Assembly (NCBI RefSeq): GCF_900115615.1
Contig: NZ_FOXB01000003.1
Coordinates: forward strand, 62,001 to 126,000
DNA length: 64,000 bases
From: Hydrogenimonas thermophila
GTDB lineage: Bacteria; Campylobacterota; Campylobacteria; Campylobacterales; Hydrogenimonadaceae
Direction: 5' to 3'
In this document: piece after piece, positions 52,440 through 61,289 of the stretch
Numbering within the stretch: the first letter of the stretch is position 1
Layout of the letters: each line of letters opens with the position of its first letter
Translations under genes and position numbers: made by a program
The notes under the pieces: model-generated
Databases searched by the model: none
Seen by the model: the letters and a program-made list of their open reading frames with translations, nothing else
Told to the model about the DNA's origin: nothing

Positions 52440-53780
52440 ATGGCAAAAATATTATTTTTAATTGTAATTATTATATATGGAAATTCTGTTTATGGCTCTA
52501 AATCAATTGCTGAAGCTCTAAAAGATGGGAGTTTTAGAGGACAGCTTAGATTATTTTATATTGATAGAAATTATAATGGACATACTAATTATCATAAGTC
52601 AGCATTTGCCAGTGGTGGATATTTAAACTACAAAACAGGTTTTTTTCAAGGAATGTGTAGTGGAATTTCTTTTTATTCTACTAACAATTTTGGAATAAGG
52701 TCAGATAATTTACCAGGAGAAGTTTTAGATCCTACACTTTTTGGTGAAGGCTTAAGTAGTTATACGATTGTTGGTGAAGCATATTTAAAATATAAATATG
52801 AAAATATGATGTTAAAAATTGGTAGGCAAAAAATAAATACTCCTATGCTAAGAGAGCATGATATACGTATGATTCCTAATTTTTATGAAGCTTATCTTTT
52901 TATCAGTAATGACATAAAAGATATAACTTTTACTTTTGCACATATTACAAAGTTTGCAGCAGGTACTTTTGCTAATGCATATCTAGGTGGGATAAGTGCA
53001 GCTACAGGTGGATATAGTTATATAAATTCTGATATGGGAACTTTTTCAAATATTGGTGAATATGCAGTAGGCATTAAAACTAATGGTATAACATTTATAG
53101 GTATTAAATATTTAGATTTTAAAAACGTGCAGTTGCAAATTTGGGACTATTATGTTCATAATATTTTAAATGCTATTTATTTACAGGGAGATTATAGTTT
53201 TTTTGTAGGCTCAATTAAGCTGAATGCATCTACTCAATATATTAAAGAGAATAACATTGGCAATGCTTTAGAGGAAGCAAAAAGTTTGGGAAATATAGAG
53301 TTTGATAAAATTAACTCATATTATTTAGCTATGAAATTAGCTATGAAGTATAAAAATATGAGCGGTTATGTAGCTTTCTCTTTTACTGGTGCAAATAACA
53401 ATAATGTAGAAGGTTCAAGTATTATAAATATGTGGGGTTCAACTTTAGGATTTACAAATGGAATGGTTGCTCATCATGAGTTTTATTCAGATACAAAAAG
53501 TTGGAAAGTAGGAGTTGCTTATAATCTTAAAAGCTTTGGTATAAATGGAAATGTATCAATTTATCACTGTAATTTTGATTTAGGAGAAGATAACCCTTAC
53601 GTAAATGGTGTAGGTTGGACAGCAAAAGAGAGTGGTTTTGATATTAAATATTATCCTTCTGTAATTAAAAATATACAGTTTCGATTTAGAGGAAATTTTC
53701 CAAGAGATTTTAAATATTATTCAGATATGGAAAATTTAAGTTGGGATGAGTATCGTTTTATTATAAATTATAATTTTTAA
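52440..53780 (+). CDS. OprD-family outer-membrane porin
   Basis: A 446-residue barrel protein. The ATG at 52440 gives a normal signal peptide (AKILFLIVIIIYGNSVYG) with AAAGAG upstream; an earlier ATG at 52392 would add an odd hydrophobic stretch. After it come SIAEALKDGSFRGQLRLFYIDRN and many amphipathic strands, with GRQKINTPMLREHDIRMIPNFYEA, the typical OprD loop in Campylobacterota, and a terminal Phe (RFIINYNF). It probably passes small anionic or peptide substrates; the substrate cannot be stated. It is convergent with pgeF. Confidence 0.88.
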   Translation: MAKILFLIVIIIYGNSVYGSKSIAEALKDGSFRGQLRLFYIDRNYNGHTNYHKSAFASGGYLNYKTGFFQGMCSGISFYSTNNFGIRSDNLPGEVLDPTLFGEGLSSYTIVGEAYLKYKYENMMLKIGRQKINTPMLREHDIRMIPNFYEAYLFISNDIKDITFTFAHITKFAAGTFANAYLGGISAATGGYSYINSDMGTFSNIGEYAVGIKTNGITFIGIKYLDFKNVQLQIWDYYVHNILNAIYLQGDYSFFVGSIKLNASTQYIKENNIGNALEEAKSLGNIEFDKINSYYLAMKLAMKYKNMSGYVAFSFTGANNNNVEGSSIINMWGSTLGFTNGMVAHHEFYSDTKSWKVGVAYNLKSFGINGNVSIYHCNFDLGEDNPYVNGVGWTAKESGFDIKYYPSVIKNIQFRFRGNFPRDFKYYSDMENLSWDEYRFIINYNF

Positions 53781-53790
53781 AAAGATCAGT

Positions 53791-54492
53791 TTAGTATGAC
53801 TTCTCTACCCAAATAACTCCTGCAAATCTTCCTGTTGTTCCCTCTTTTCTATATGAAAAGTAGTCTGAGTTACAACAGGTGCATATTTTAGAGATTTTTA
53901 TATGATTTTTATTGATCTGAGCTTCTATTAGTTGATCACAATTAAGTTTTTGTAAATCAAGCATCCGACCATTCAAATAATTTTTGCTAAAATTTTTTTC
54001 TACTATAGAAGCAAGGTCATCTCCTATTTCATAACAACAGCTATGAATTGAAGGTCCCATAATAACCTGAATATCAGTTGGTACACTACCAAACTCTTTT
54101 TGCATTACCTTTACTGTTTTAGGTGCAATTTGTAAAAAAGTTCCATTACGTCCTGCATGTATAGCAGCAATAATGTTACGTTTTGGATCAAACATTAAAA
54201 TGGGGATGCAGTCTGCAACCATAACTGCTAAAGCAATATTAGGTTGATTTGTAATTATTGCATCGCAAGCTGATAATGGTTTAGTTTGTGGCGATGAAAC
54301 AGTTTGTACATTATCACTATGGACTTGATCCATCCAGACAATGTTTTGAAGGTTGAATTTATTTTGAAGTATTTTACGATTTTGTATGACATTTTCTTGA
54401 TTGTCACCAACGTGAAATGCAAGATTTAATGAATCGTATGGCGGAGTGCTGACTCCGCCATGTCGATTTGTAAAGCAGTATTTGATTTTCAC
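53791..54492 (-). CDS. pgeF: Peptidoglycan editing factor PgeF (laccase-domain YfiH family)
   Basis: A 233-residue member of the multicopper-oxidase-like YfiH/DUF152 family, which removes mis-incorporated L-Ser residues from muropeptide precursors in E. coli. Zinc/copper-type ligands are in MDQVHSDN, VADCIPI and AAIHAGRNG, with GPSIHSCCYEIGDD further on and CTCCNSDYFSYR near the end. It starts 4 bp inside the end of the upstream gene. Older annotations call it polyphenol oxidase or laccase. Confidence 0.92.
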   Translation of the reverse strand: MKIKYCFTNRHGGVSTPPYDSLNLAFHVGDNQENVIQNRKILQNKFNLQNIVWMDQVHSDNVQTVSSPQTKPLSACDAIITNQPNIALAVMVADCIPILMFDPKRNIIAAIHAGRNGTFLQIAPKTVKVMQKEFGSVPTDIQVIMGPSIHSCCYEIGDDLASIVEKNFSKNYLNGRMLDLQKLNCDQLIEAQINKNHIKISKICTCCNSDYFSYRKEGTTGRFAGVIWVEKSY

Positions 54493-55307
54493 AGTCGTTT
54501 AGCTGAAGTTAGAGAATATTTGCTATAAATGATGTTTTTATTATCTTCAACCCACATCTCTTCTACCTCTTTAGGCAGGTTTAGTCCGTCAAATTTGTCA
54601 TAAGAGATAACTTTCATTTTCCAAGCGGTTTTTTGCAGTTTTTTCTTTATTGGGCGAAATCTGTCATTGCTTTGAACTTCTATGATTTTACCGCTTCTGT
54701 CACTGACAAAAATAACACTAGCATCTATTTTTCCATCAGTTATTGTGGCTTTTGTATGGGTTGCATCCAGCGGTTCATATTTAATATTTTCATACTTAAG
54801 CAAAGCAGGGTTAAAAACAGAATAGGCTAATAGACGAGCTAGTTCTGAACGGGCAAATTTTTCATCATTAAAGTCACCTGTTGGAACAATTCCAAAAAGC
54901 AGCATTTGCATATTTGCCTGACCTTTATGATAAGTCTCTATCGCATTAAACGTAACAATGAGATTACTGTCAAGTCGTATACCCAAAAGCATATCTGGTG
55001 TAGGGCGAAGAAGTGCAAGTGTATGCATTTTCATTGATTTAGAAGGTTTGGGAGTATACTCTCCATCAAATTGAATAGCTAAAGCTTTGTAACTGTTTTG
55101 TGAAAGATTTGATTTGTCAATATATTGATCTATTGGTACTGGAAGTTTTTGCACAACAGATGAAGATGTTACATTATTTTCAACAAAAGCTTTACCAAGT
55201 GATTTTATAGTTGCCTCAAAGTTTGCCTGACCATACCAGATAAAGCCAACATTTAGAATTATTAAAACAATAAAAACAGTAAGCAGTTTTTTAATTAATG
55301 ATATCAC
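54489..55307 (-). CDS. Membrane-anchored periplasmic protein of unknown function
   Basis: A 272-residue protein with one N-terminal helix (LLTVFIVLIILNVGFIWYG) and a periplasmic domain. HTLALLRPTPDMLLGIRL and ELARLLAYSVFNPALL recall the DUF6544 family, which in my memory has a similar RPSPDM segment, but I am not sure. It overlaps pgeF by 4 bp. No catalytic motif is recognised. A role in the envelope is likely from its position between pgeF and htrA. Confidence 0.65.
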   Translation of the reverse strand: MISLIKKLLTVFIVLIILNVGFIWYGQANFEATIKSLGKAFVENNVTSSSVVQKLPVPIDQYIDKSNLSQNSYKALAIQFDGEYTPKPSKSMKMHTLALLRPTPDMLLGIRLDSNLIVTFNAIETYHKGQANMQMLLFGIVPTGDFNDEKFARSELARLLAYSVFNPALLKYENIKYEPLDATHTKATITDGKIDASVIFVSDRSGKIIEVQSNDRFRPIKKKLQKTAWKMKVISYDKFDGLNLPKEVEEMWVEDNKNIIYSKYSLTSAKRL

Positions 55308-55414
55308 AAAAGACTCCTTATTTTATAGATTGGGAATTATAGCATTAACTTTCTGTTTACAATTCATTTCTATGTGTTTACTATCGCTCCTGTAGAATAC
55401 ACGTTAGCTTTTGG

Positions 55415-55502
55415 TTTATACATAAGCTCCGGGAGCATGCATCTTACTCCTTATAGCAAAACTCCTGACAAAAACCAATTTTTCCCGGAGCTTATGTATA
55501 AA
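55415..55502. repeat. Perfect 19-bp inverted repeat in the htrA leader
   Basis: TTTATACATAAGCTCCGGG (55415-55433) is repeated exactly as its reverse complement at 55484-55502, with 50 bp between. The right arm ends six bases before the AAAAAGGAG site of htrA. The intervening bases contain several CTCC(T) motifs complementary to that site. No flanking direct repeat is seen. Confidence 0.8.
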
Positions 55503-55528
55503 TCTGAGAAAAAGGAGAATTTATAATA

Positions 55529-56923
55529 ATGAAAAAAGTATGGCTTATTTCTACTGTTTTAGCAGCTTCACTAATGGCTGGAAATATAGGATTTAAAGAG
55601 GCACCTCATGCTGAAAGAGTTATGCCAGAAGCAGGTAAGATTTTGTCTTTCAACAAGGCAATAGAACACGCTGGCAAATGTGTTGTAAATATTTCAGCAA
55701 AAAAACGAGTGAGACAAAATATTCCACAAGCATTTATGGATCCGTTTTTTAGAGAATTTTTCAATATGCCTTTTGGTCAAATGATGCCACGTGAAAGAGT
55801 ACAGCGTTCACTAGGTTCTGGTGTTATAGTAACATCAGATGGTTACATTATTACAAATAACCATGTTATAGATGGAGCTGATGAAGTGCATGTTACACTT
55901 CCTGGAAGCTCTAAAGACTATATGGCTAAAGTTATTGGAAACGATCCAAAAACTGACATTGCTGTCATTAAAATTGATGCAAAAGATTTACCAACAATTA
56001 TGTTGGGAGACTCTGATGAGCTTAAAACAGGAGATCTTGTTTTTGCAATCGGTAACCCATTTGGTGTAGGAGAGAGTGTAAGTCAGGGAATAATTTCAGC
56101 ACTTGGTAAAGATAGTGTTGGTATTAATCAGTATGAGAACTTTATACAAACTGATGCAGCTATAAATCCTGGAAACAGCGGTGGAGCACTTGTTGACAGT
56201 AGAGGAGCACTTATAGGCATAAACAGTGCTATAATTACTAGAAGTGGAGCCAATAATGGTATTGGATTTGCTATTCCTGTAAATATGGTCAAACGTGTTG
56301 CATTACAACTGATTGAACATGGAAAAGTAGAGTATGGATATCTTGGAGTCAGCATAAGTGAGTTAACCCATGATTTGCAAAAAATCTATAAAAATAAAGA
56401 GGGTGCAGTTATTTTAGATGTAGACAAAAATACACCAGCACAAAAAGCTGGCTTAAAACGAGGTGATTTAGTTATTAGAGTCAACGGAACTCCTGTTAAA
56501 GATGCCAGTGATTTAAAAAATGCCATAGGAGCAATACCTCCAGGTAAAGATGTAGAATTGACTTTTGAGCGTAATAAAAAAATTAAAACTGTTAAAGTAA
56601 CGTTGGCAAAATTCCCTGAAAACAGACTTAAAGTTACTGGTAACAAAGGGTTTGTAGATGGATTGACACTGCAAAATATTACACCGCAAATTAGAAAGCA
56701 GATAGGCATTCCTGATGATATTAAAGGAGTAATTGTTTCAGAGGTAAAACCTGAAAGTAAAGCCGATAAAGCAGGATTTATGCCAGGAGACATTATTATT
56801 CAAATAGAAGATACAATGATCAAAAATGTATCTGATGTACAACAGGCAATGAAAAAGTATACAGGTAGTAAACGTATTTACATAAACAGAAGAGGAATGA
56901 TACGCATTTTGGTTGTTGACTAA
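55529..56923 (+). CDS. htrA: Periplasmic serine protease/chaperone HtrA (DegP)
   Basis: A 464-residue exported protease that degrades misfolded envelope proteins. The signal peptide (residues 1-18, ending AASLMAG) is followed by the trypsin-like domain with the triad His in TNNHVID, Asp in DPKTDIAV and Ser in PGNSGGALV, and then two PDZ domains (YGYLGVSIS onward and GVIVSEVKPES onward). The neighbouring two-component genes match the Campylobacter htrA-cprRS arrangement. The leader carries a long inverted repeat that may regulate expression. Confidence 0.96.
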   Translation: MKKVWLISTVLAASLMAGNIGFKEAPHAERVMPEAGKILSFNKAIEHAGKCVVNISAKKRVRQNIPQAFMDPFFREFFNMPFGQMMPRERVQRSLGSGVIVTSDGYIITNNHVIDGADEVHVTLPGSSKDYMAKVIGNDPKTDIAVIKIDAKDLPTIMLGDSDELKTGDLVFAIGNPFGVGESVSQGIISALGKDSVGINQYENFIQTDAAINPGNSGGALVDSRGALIGINSAIITRSGANNGIGFAIPVNMVKRVALQLIEHGKVEYGYLGVSISELTHDLQKIYKNKEGAVILDVDKNTPAQKAGLKRGDLVIRVNGTPVKDASDLKNAIGAIPPGKDVELTFERNKKIKTVKVTLAKFPENRLKVTGNKGFVDGLTLQNITPQIRKQIGIPDDIKGVIVSEVKPESKADKAGFMPGDIIIQIEDTMIKNVSDVQQAMKKYTGSKRIYINRRGMIRILVVD

Positions 56924-56943
56924 AAAATTTAAGGGAATGAAGT

Positions 56944-57618
56944 ATGGTCAAAGTGCTGATGATCGAAGATGATGAAGAGTTAGCAGAAATTTTAAGTGAA
57001 TATTTACAACGATTCAATATTGAGACAGTTAATGTCCCTGACCCCTTTTTGGGGCTCAGTAAACTTGAGACTCAGCCTTTTGACCTTGTTATATTAGATC
57101 TATCTCTTCCTGGTATGGATGGACTTGATGTATGTGAACAGATACGAAAGAGAAATGATATACCTATTATTATTTCATCTGCCAGAAATGATTTAACAGA
57201 CAAAATAGTTGGACTTGAAAAAGGTGCTGATGACTACCTTCCAAAGCCATATGATCCCAGAGAGTTGGTGGCTCGCATAAAGACAATTTTGCGACGTATA
57301 GGACGAGAAAAGAGTGAAGATTCTAAAAACAGTGCTGAGTTGAGATTCGATAAAAACTCTAGAATGATCTATTTTAGAGGAGAACCTCTACATCTTACAG
57401 CAGCTGAGTATGGCATTCTTACATATCTTTTAGAACATGCCAATGAAGTAGTCTCCAGAGAAGACCTTATCTATAATGTTGATGCTATTCATGAAGATAG
57501 TTCACTAAAAAGCATAGATGTAATTATTAGCCGCATAAGACATAAACTAGAAGATAATCCAAAGCAGCCACGATTTATTCGATCAGTACGCGGGTTAGGA
57601 TATCGGCTTACCCCATGA
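56944..57618 (+). CDS. cprR: OmpR-family response regulator, CprR-like
   Basis: A 224-residue regulator: receiver domain with acidic pair Asp-Asp in MIEDDEELAE, phospho-acceptor Asp in LVILDLSLPGMDG, switch Lys in YLPKPYDPREL, and a C-terminal winged helix (LHLTAAEYGILTYLLEHANEVVSREDL). The order htrA-regulator-sensor is the same as Campylobacter jejuni htrA-cprR-cprS, where CprR controls envelope and biofilm traits and is essential. Ortholog assignment rests on this order and similarity. It starts 20 bp after htrA. Confidence 0.88.
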   Translation: MVKVLMIEDDEELAEILSEYLQRFNIETVNVPDPFLGLSKLETQPFDLVILDLSLPGMDGLDVCEQIRKRNDIPIIISSARNDLTDKIVGLEKGADDYLPKPYDPRELVARIKTILRRIGREKSEDSKNSAELRFDKNSRMIYFRGEPLHLTAAEYGILTYLLEHANEVVSREDLIYNVDAIHEDSSLKSIDVIISRIRHKLEDNPKQPRFIRSVRGLGYRLTP

Positions 57619-58829
57619 GACGTATCTCTATTTTTGTTTTTATCTCTGCAATTTTTACAATAGCATTTCTTGCTGCAGGTACTGCATTCTATTTTTATGG
57701 GATCAATGACAAATATCGCCACTCACAGATGATAGTTCAGAGAAATATTCTTTTTGCACAAAATATTTTACTTCGATTAGATAGAGGAAATGCAAAAGAG
57801 CAGATAGAAGAGACATCAAAAAAATATGGTATGAAATGGATCAAAGATGAGAAAAAAGGAATTTCGCTTCTAAAAGGAGCCAAGCTTTTAGGTCGTCAGC
57901 CAATACCATTTGGATTTATTGATATGCTTGAAAAAGATGATCGAATATATCTTTTAATAAACACATTTGGACGGCTTATTCTTTTTGAAGATGAAAGATA
58001 TCGCCCTTATAACCCTAAGATAGTATGGATCTATTTTATATTGACAGCTCTTTTGATAATGCTGATCTTTTGGGCAATTTGGTTTAAGCTAAAGCCTCTA
58101 AAGTCTTTGCAACGTTGTATTCGAAAATTTGGAGAGGGTGAGTTAGATGTTCACTGTAGAATTGAAGGAAGTGATGAGATAGCTCAAGTATCTATTAGTT
58201 TGGATGAGGCAATAGGAAGAATCCGGATGCTTATAAATTCACGCAACCTTTTTATACGAAATATTATGCATGAGTTAAAAACGCCTCTAACAAAAGGGTT
58301 GTTGACAGTACAGATGTTACCTGAGTCAAAACAGAAAGAGAGGCTTGAGAGGATTTTTATGCGTTTAGATAGTACCATAAGTGAGTTTGGTACCATAGAA
58401 CAACTTAGCAGTGGCAAATTTCCTCTTAAACTTAGACCTGTAACAATGGAAGATTTAATAGACCAGGCAATAGACTTGGCTATGATTGAAAAAGATCGTG
58501 GAACTTTTGATATTAAACCGCAAAGAGTAGAAGCTGATTTCAAACTTCTAAGTATTGCTCTAAAAAATTTGATTGATAATGCCATCAAGTATTCAAGTGA
58601 TCGAAAGTTTCATATTATAGCTGATGAAACAGGTATAGTAGTAGAGAGTAATGGTAATCCTCTATCACACCCTTTGAGTTACTATATTCAGCCATATACT
58701 CAAGGAAGTGAAGCTATTAGTGGTTTAGGACTAGGGCTTTACATTGTAGATATGATTGCCAAAGTACATGGATTTAGCTTTGAATATGAAAATAAAGAGA
58801 AAAAAAACAGGTTTATAATCAAATTTTAA
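57615..58829 (+). CDS. cprS: Sensor histidine kinase, CprS-like
   Basis: A 404-residue membrane kinase overlapping cprR by 4 bp. The first membrane helix is at about residues 5-27, a periplasmic loop to about 135, and the second helix at 137-157 (IYFILTALLIMLIFWAIW). HAMP then precedes the H-box IMHELKTPLTKG. The catalytic N-box is LKNLIDNAIKYSS and the G-box GLGLGLYIVD. The periplasmic sensor is short (about 105 residues), with no known ligand motif. Envelope stress is the likely cue, by analogy with Campylobacter. Confidence 0.88.
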   Translation: MRRISIFVFISAIFTIAFLAAGTAFYFYGINDKYRHSQMIVQRNILFAQNILLRLDRGNAKEQIEETSKKYGMKWIKDEKKGISLLKGAKLLGRQPIPFGFIDMLEKDDRIYLLINTFGRLILFEDERYRPYNPKIVWIYFILTALLIMLIFWAIWFKLKPLKSLQRCIRKFGEGELDVHCRIEGSDEIAQVSISLDEAIGRIRMLINSRNLFIRNIMHELKTPLTKGLLTVQMLPESKQKERLERIFMRLDSTISEFGTIEQLSSGKFPLKLRPVTMEDLIDQAIDLAMIEKDRGTFDIKPQRVEADFKLLSIALKNLIDNAIKYSSDRKFHIIADETGIVVESNGNPLSHPLSYYIQPYTQGSEAISGLGLGLYIVDMIAKVHGFSFEYENKEKKNRFIIKF

Positions 58830-58834
58830 AGATT

Positions 58835-58845
58835 TTGAGGTATAA
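58835..58845 (+). promoter_or_regulatory. Promoter of the tRNA pair
   Basis: TGAGGTATAAT is a good extended -10, 16 bases before tRNA-Lys; it overlaps no gene because cprS ends at 58829. Confidence 0.6.
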
Positions 58846-58860
58846 TTTCGACTCAATTAT

Positions 58861-58936
<76 letters not shown>

Positions 58937-58960
58937 CTAAGTTTTATCTTTTTTTGCGGT

Positions 58961-59037
58961 GCGGTGGTAGTTCAGTTGGTTAGAATACCGCCCTGTCACG
59001 GCGGGGGTCGCGAGTTCGAGTCTCGTCCACCGCGCCA
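58961..59037 (+). tRNA. tRNA-Asp (anticodon GTC)
   Basis: A 77-base cloverleaf with encoded CCA: acceptor GCGGTGG with CCACCGC, anticodon GTC at 58995-58997 in loop CTGTCAC, and T-arm AGTTCGAGTCT. It lies 24 bases after tRNA-Lys and is probably processed from the same transcript. Confidence 0.98.
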
Positions 59038-59139
59038 CTTCTTTTTTATTCTACTTAATAATTAACACAAATCAAACCTGACAATTGGCATAACTATTAT
59101 TCATTTGTGTTTATAAAATCAAAAATATGTAGAATTTAT

Positions 59140-59177
59140 AAACAAAAATCTGCTGTCTACTTTCATAGGCAGCAGAT
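59140..59177 (-). terminator. Terminator of purM
   Basis: ATCTGCTGTCTA (59148-59159) pairs with TAGGCAGCAGAT (59166-59177) in a 12-pair stem; on the reverse strand it is followed by TTTTTGTTTAT. It lies just past the purM stop. Confidence 0.85.
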
Positions 59178-59185
59178 ATTAAATT

Positions 59186-60181
59186 TTAAAGCAGTGTTAC
59201 ACCTTTTTCACCTGCTTTTAATTCACCAATTATATAACCGTCACTGTTTTCAAGAACATTGTCAACATTTTCTGGGTTTACAACAAGAACCATTCCAACT
59301 CCCATGTTGAACGTTCTGAACATCTCCTCTTTTTCAACATGTTTACCGATAAGTTCAAAAATAGGAAGAACTTTTATCTTGGAAGTATCTATAACAGCAT
59401 GCATATTGTCAGGTAAGACACGTGGAAGGTTTTCTACCAAACCACCGCCTGTAATATGGGCTAATGCATTAATTTTACTCTTTAATGCTTTAAATGTTTT
59501 TACATAGATTCTTGTAGGTGTCAACAACGTGTCAATCAATGGTTTACCATTAAACTCATCTTCAAACTTCATGCCAAGTTTTTCAAAAAGAAGTTTACGC
59601 ACAAGTGAAAAACCATTTGAGTGTATACCGCTGCTTGGAAGTGCAATAAGAACATTCCCATCTTTTACATGCTCTAAACGGTTCATTTCACTCTTTTCAG
59701 CAATTCCAACTGAAAATCCAGCAAGGTCAAAATCCTCTTCACTGTACATTCCTGGCATTTCAGCTGTCTCACCGCCGATCAATGCACATTCGCTTTGGCG
59801 ACACCCTTCAGCAATTCCTTCTACAACAGCTTTTGCATCTTCTACTTTTAGTTTGCCTGTTGCATAGTAGTCCAGGAAAAATAGAGGTGTTCCAAAGTTA
59901 CAGATAAGGTCATTAACACACATAGCGACAAGATCAATTCCAACAGTGTCTAATTTTTTGCTTTCAATAGCAAGTTTAAGTTTTGTTCCAACTCCATCTG
60001 TAGCAGCTAGCATTACTGGCTCTTTGTAGCCTCCAGGAATTGCATAGGCACCGGCAAAAGAGCCGATACCACCTATGACATTGCTGTCAAATGTTGATTT
60101 GACAGCTGGTTTGATTGCTTCTACAAAAGCATTGCCTGCATCAATGTCTACACCCGCATCTTTATAACTTACATTACTCAT
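59186..60181 (-). CDS. purM: Phosphoribosylformylglycinamidine cyclo-ligase
   Basis: Fifth step of purine synthesis, ATP-dependent closure to aminoimidazole ribotide. The 331-residue AIR-synthase-fold protein shows SYKDAGVDIDAGN at the start, the glycine-rich SFAGAYAIPGGYKEPVM, GVGTKLKLA, CVNDLICNFG, GGETAEMPGMY and LAHITGGGLVENLPR. The length is slightly under the usual 345 because the tail ends at GVTLL. Probable operon head for the small genes upstream on the same strand, or an independent unit. Confidence 0.96.
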   Translation of the reverse strand: MSNVSYKDAGVDIDAGNAFVEAIKPAVKSTFDSNVIGGIGSFAGAYAIPGGYKEPVMLAATDGVGTKLKLAIESKKLDTVGIDLVAMCVNDLICNFGTPLFFLDYYATGKLKVEDAKAVVEGIAEGCRQSECALIGGETAEMPGMYSEEDFDLAGFSVGIAEKSEMNRLEHVKDGNVLIALPSSGIHSNGFSLVRKLLFEKLGMKFEDEFNGKPLIDTLLTPTRIYVKTFKALKSKINALAHITGGGLVENLPRVLPDNMHAVIDTSKIKVLPIFELIGKHVEKEEMFRTFNMGVGMVLVVNPENVDNVLENSDGYIIGELKAGEKGVTLL

Positions 60182-60196
60182 TATTTACTCTTTTCT

Positions 60197-60424
60197 CTAT
60201 TTTTCTTTATTCCAGTTACATGGTCCAAAAACTTTGTTAAAAAACCAAAGTGATGGACAAAAGTTTGTAAATGCCCACACAAGTATCATAATTATAATGA
60301 ATACTTGTAATGCAACACCTATTTGCAGATAAAGTGTATTACCTGCAGCACCTTGTGCAAGGAACATTAGGGCAATACCAAGCATAATTGCTGTCAAGAT
60401 TCTTTGGATTCTTTCAGCACACAT
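60197..60424 (-). CDS. DUF2892/YgaP-like small membrane protein
   Basis: A 75-residue protein starting MCAERIQR at 60424 behind GGAGG; the frame runs ten codons further without a ribosome site. It has two membrane helices (AIMLGIALMFLAQGA, LQIGVALQVFIIIMILVWAFT) and a C-terminal CPSLWFFNKVFGPC with two cysteines, as in the membrane domain of YgaP rhodanese. It may take part in sulfur or redox chemistry at the membrane. The spacing to purM is 15 bp. Confidence 0.8.
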   Translation of the reverse strand: MCAERIQRILTAIMLGIALMFLAQGAAGNTLYLQIGVALQVFIIIMILVWAFTNFCPSLWFFNKVFGPCNWNKEK

Positions 60425-60465
60425 TGTGATGCCTCCATAGATAAATTTTTGCAAATTATATCACA

Positions 60466-60771
60466 TTAATGATCATCCAAGTGTTTTTGTATTGAGGCAA
60501 TTTTCTGTTTCATCCGGCCTGATTTTCCTTTTCTTATATCCATTTTAATTGAAGTATAGACACGGTTGCAGTCAGGTTCAAGGACAGAGTATGCTAAGTT
60601 TATGACTTTTGTCGCATCTTCAACTGTTTCACACTCAAAAATTGTTCCCATCGGAGTCAATTGAAAGTCTATGTCATTTTCTTTGAAAACTTTCATAATC
60701 CTACTTACATAAGCACTAACACTTTCACCTTTATCTGTTGGAAACATTGCAAACTCTACCAATGCACTCAT
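60466..60771 (-). CDS. MTH1187/UPF0045-type thiamine-binding protein
   Basis: A 101-residue ferredoxin-like protein; SALVEFAMFPTDKGESVSAYV, TPMGTIFECETVEDA and the C-terminal SIKMDIRKGKSGRM match the MTH1187/YkoF-related thiamine-binding family. It probably buffers thiamine or a related pyrimidine rather than being an enzyme. It has an AAGGAGAAAG site and lies 41 bp upstream of the DUF2892 gene on the same strand. Confidence 0.85.
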   Translation of the reverse strand: MSALVEFAMFPTDKGESVSAYVSRIMKVFKENDIDFQLTPMGTIFECETVEDATKVINLAYSVLEPDCNRVYTSIKMDIRKGKSGRMKQKIASIQKHLDDH

Positions 60772-60832
60772 TCTTTCTCCTTATCAATTTTTTGTTATTA
60801 TATAAAATATTTTTCGTAAGGATTGATTTGTA

Positions 60833-61132
60833 TTGATACGACATAGCAGTAAAGTTCAGACTCTTTTTTGGTTATTCTCTTTTTCGGTGATGATTTTTAT
60901 ATGGATTATTTGGATAGTTGTACAGACATTTGTACTTTCAACACCGCAAATAGAGCTTCCAGAAGATAGAATAGCACTTATATTTATACTTTATGGAGTA
61001 CTTGTTCTTTTTGTATTGGCTGGTACAGTTATTTCTATATTTATAAATAATAAAAGATATACAAACAGGTTTGGAGCTCTCTTCTTAGTTATATTCATAT
61101 CCTTTCTTGTTGGTAAAAGCATTTTTGGCTAG
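60833..61132 (+). CDS. Small membrane protein of unknown function
   Basis: A 99-residue protein starting at TTG 60833 with AAGGA ten bases ahead. Three predicted helices: LFWLFSFSVMIFIWIIWIV, IALIFILYGVLVLFVLAGTV and FGALFLVIFISFLVG. No motif is recognised. It diverges from the MTH1187-type gene and precedes the speE leader; the strong hairpins between make co-transcription doubtful. Confidence 0.65.
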   Translation: MIRHSSKVQTLFWLFSFSVMIFIWIIWIVVQTFVLSTPQIELPEDRIALIFILYGVLVLFVLAGTVISIFINNKRYTNRFGALFLVIFISFLVGKSIFG

Positions 61133-61160
61133 TATGCACTTAAAATATCTTTAAAGCGTT

Positions 61161-61171
61161 TTTGATACAAT
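61161..61171 (+). promoter_or_regulatory. Promoter of speE-coaE
   Basis: TTTGATACAAT fits the campylobacter extended -10 (TTTTTGnTAnAAT form). The predicted transcription start near 61178 falls inside the left arm of the first leader hairpin. Confidence 0.5.
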
Positions 61172-61173
61172 CG

Positions 61174-61258
61174 GCAAAAAGCGTTAAGCAAAAGTGAACT
61201 GCTTCACTTTTGTAGCTTTTTGCGAGTTTTTGGTATGCATACTTGCATCCAAAAACTC
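61174..61258 (+). ncRNA. Two adjacent strong hairpins in the speE leader, possible structured RNA
   Basis: Hairpin one (61174-61223): outer GCAAAAAGC/GCTTTTTGC and inner CAAAAGTGAA/TTCACTTTTG, separated by a small internal loop. Hairpin two (61224-61258): GAGTTTTTGG/CCAAAAACTC, plus ATGC/GCAT around a six-base loop. They abut with no linker, and 31 bases then lead to the speE start. No known riboswitch consensus is recognised. Confidence 0.55.
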
Positions 61259-61289
61259 CGGATACTGTTTAAAATTTAAGGGGAATATT

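Noticed and set aside
61194-61289. N-terminal extension of SpeE.
   Set aside because: It would be translated from the leader hairpins and has no ribosome site; the family starts at the ATG at 61290.
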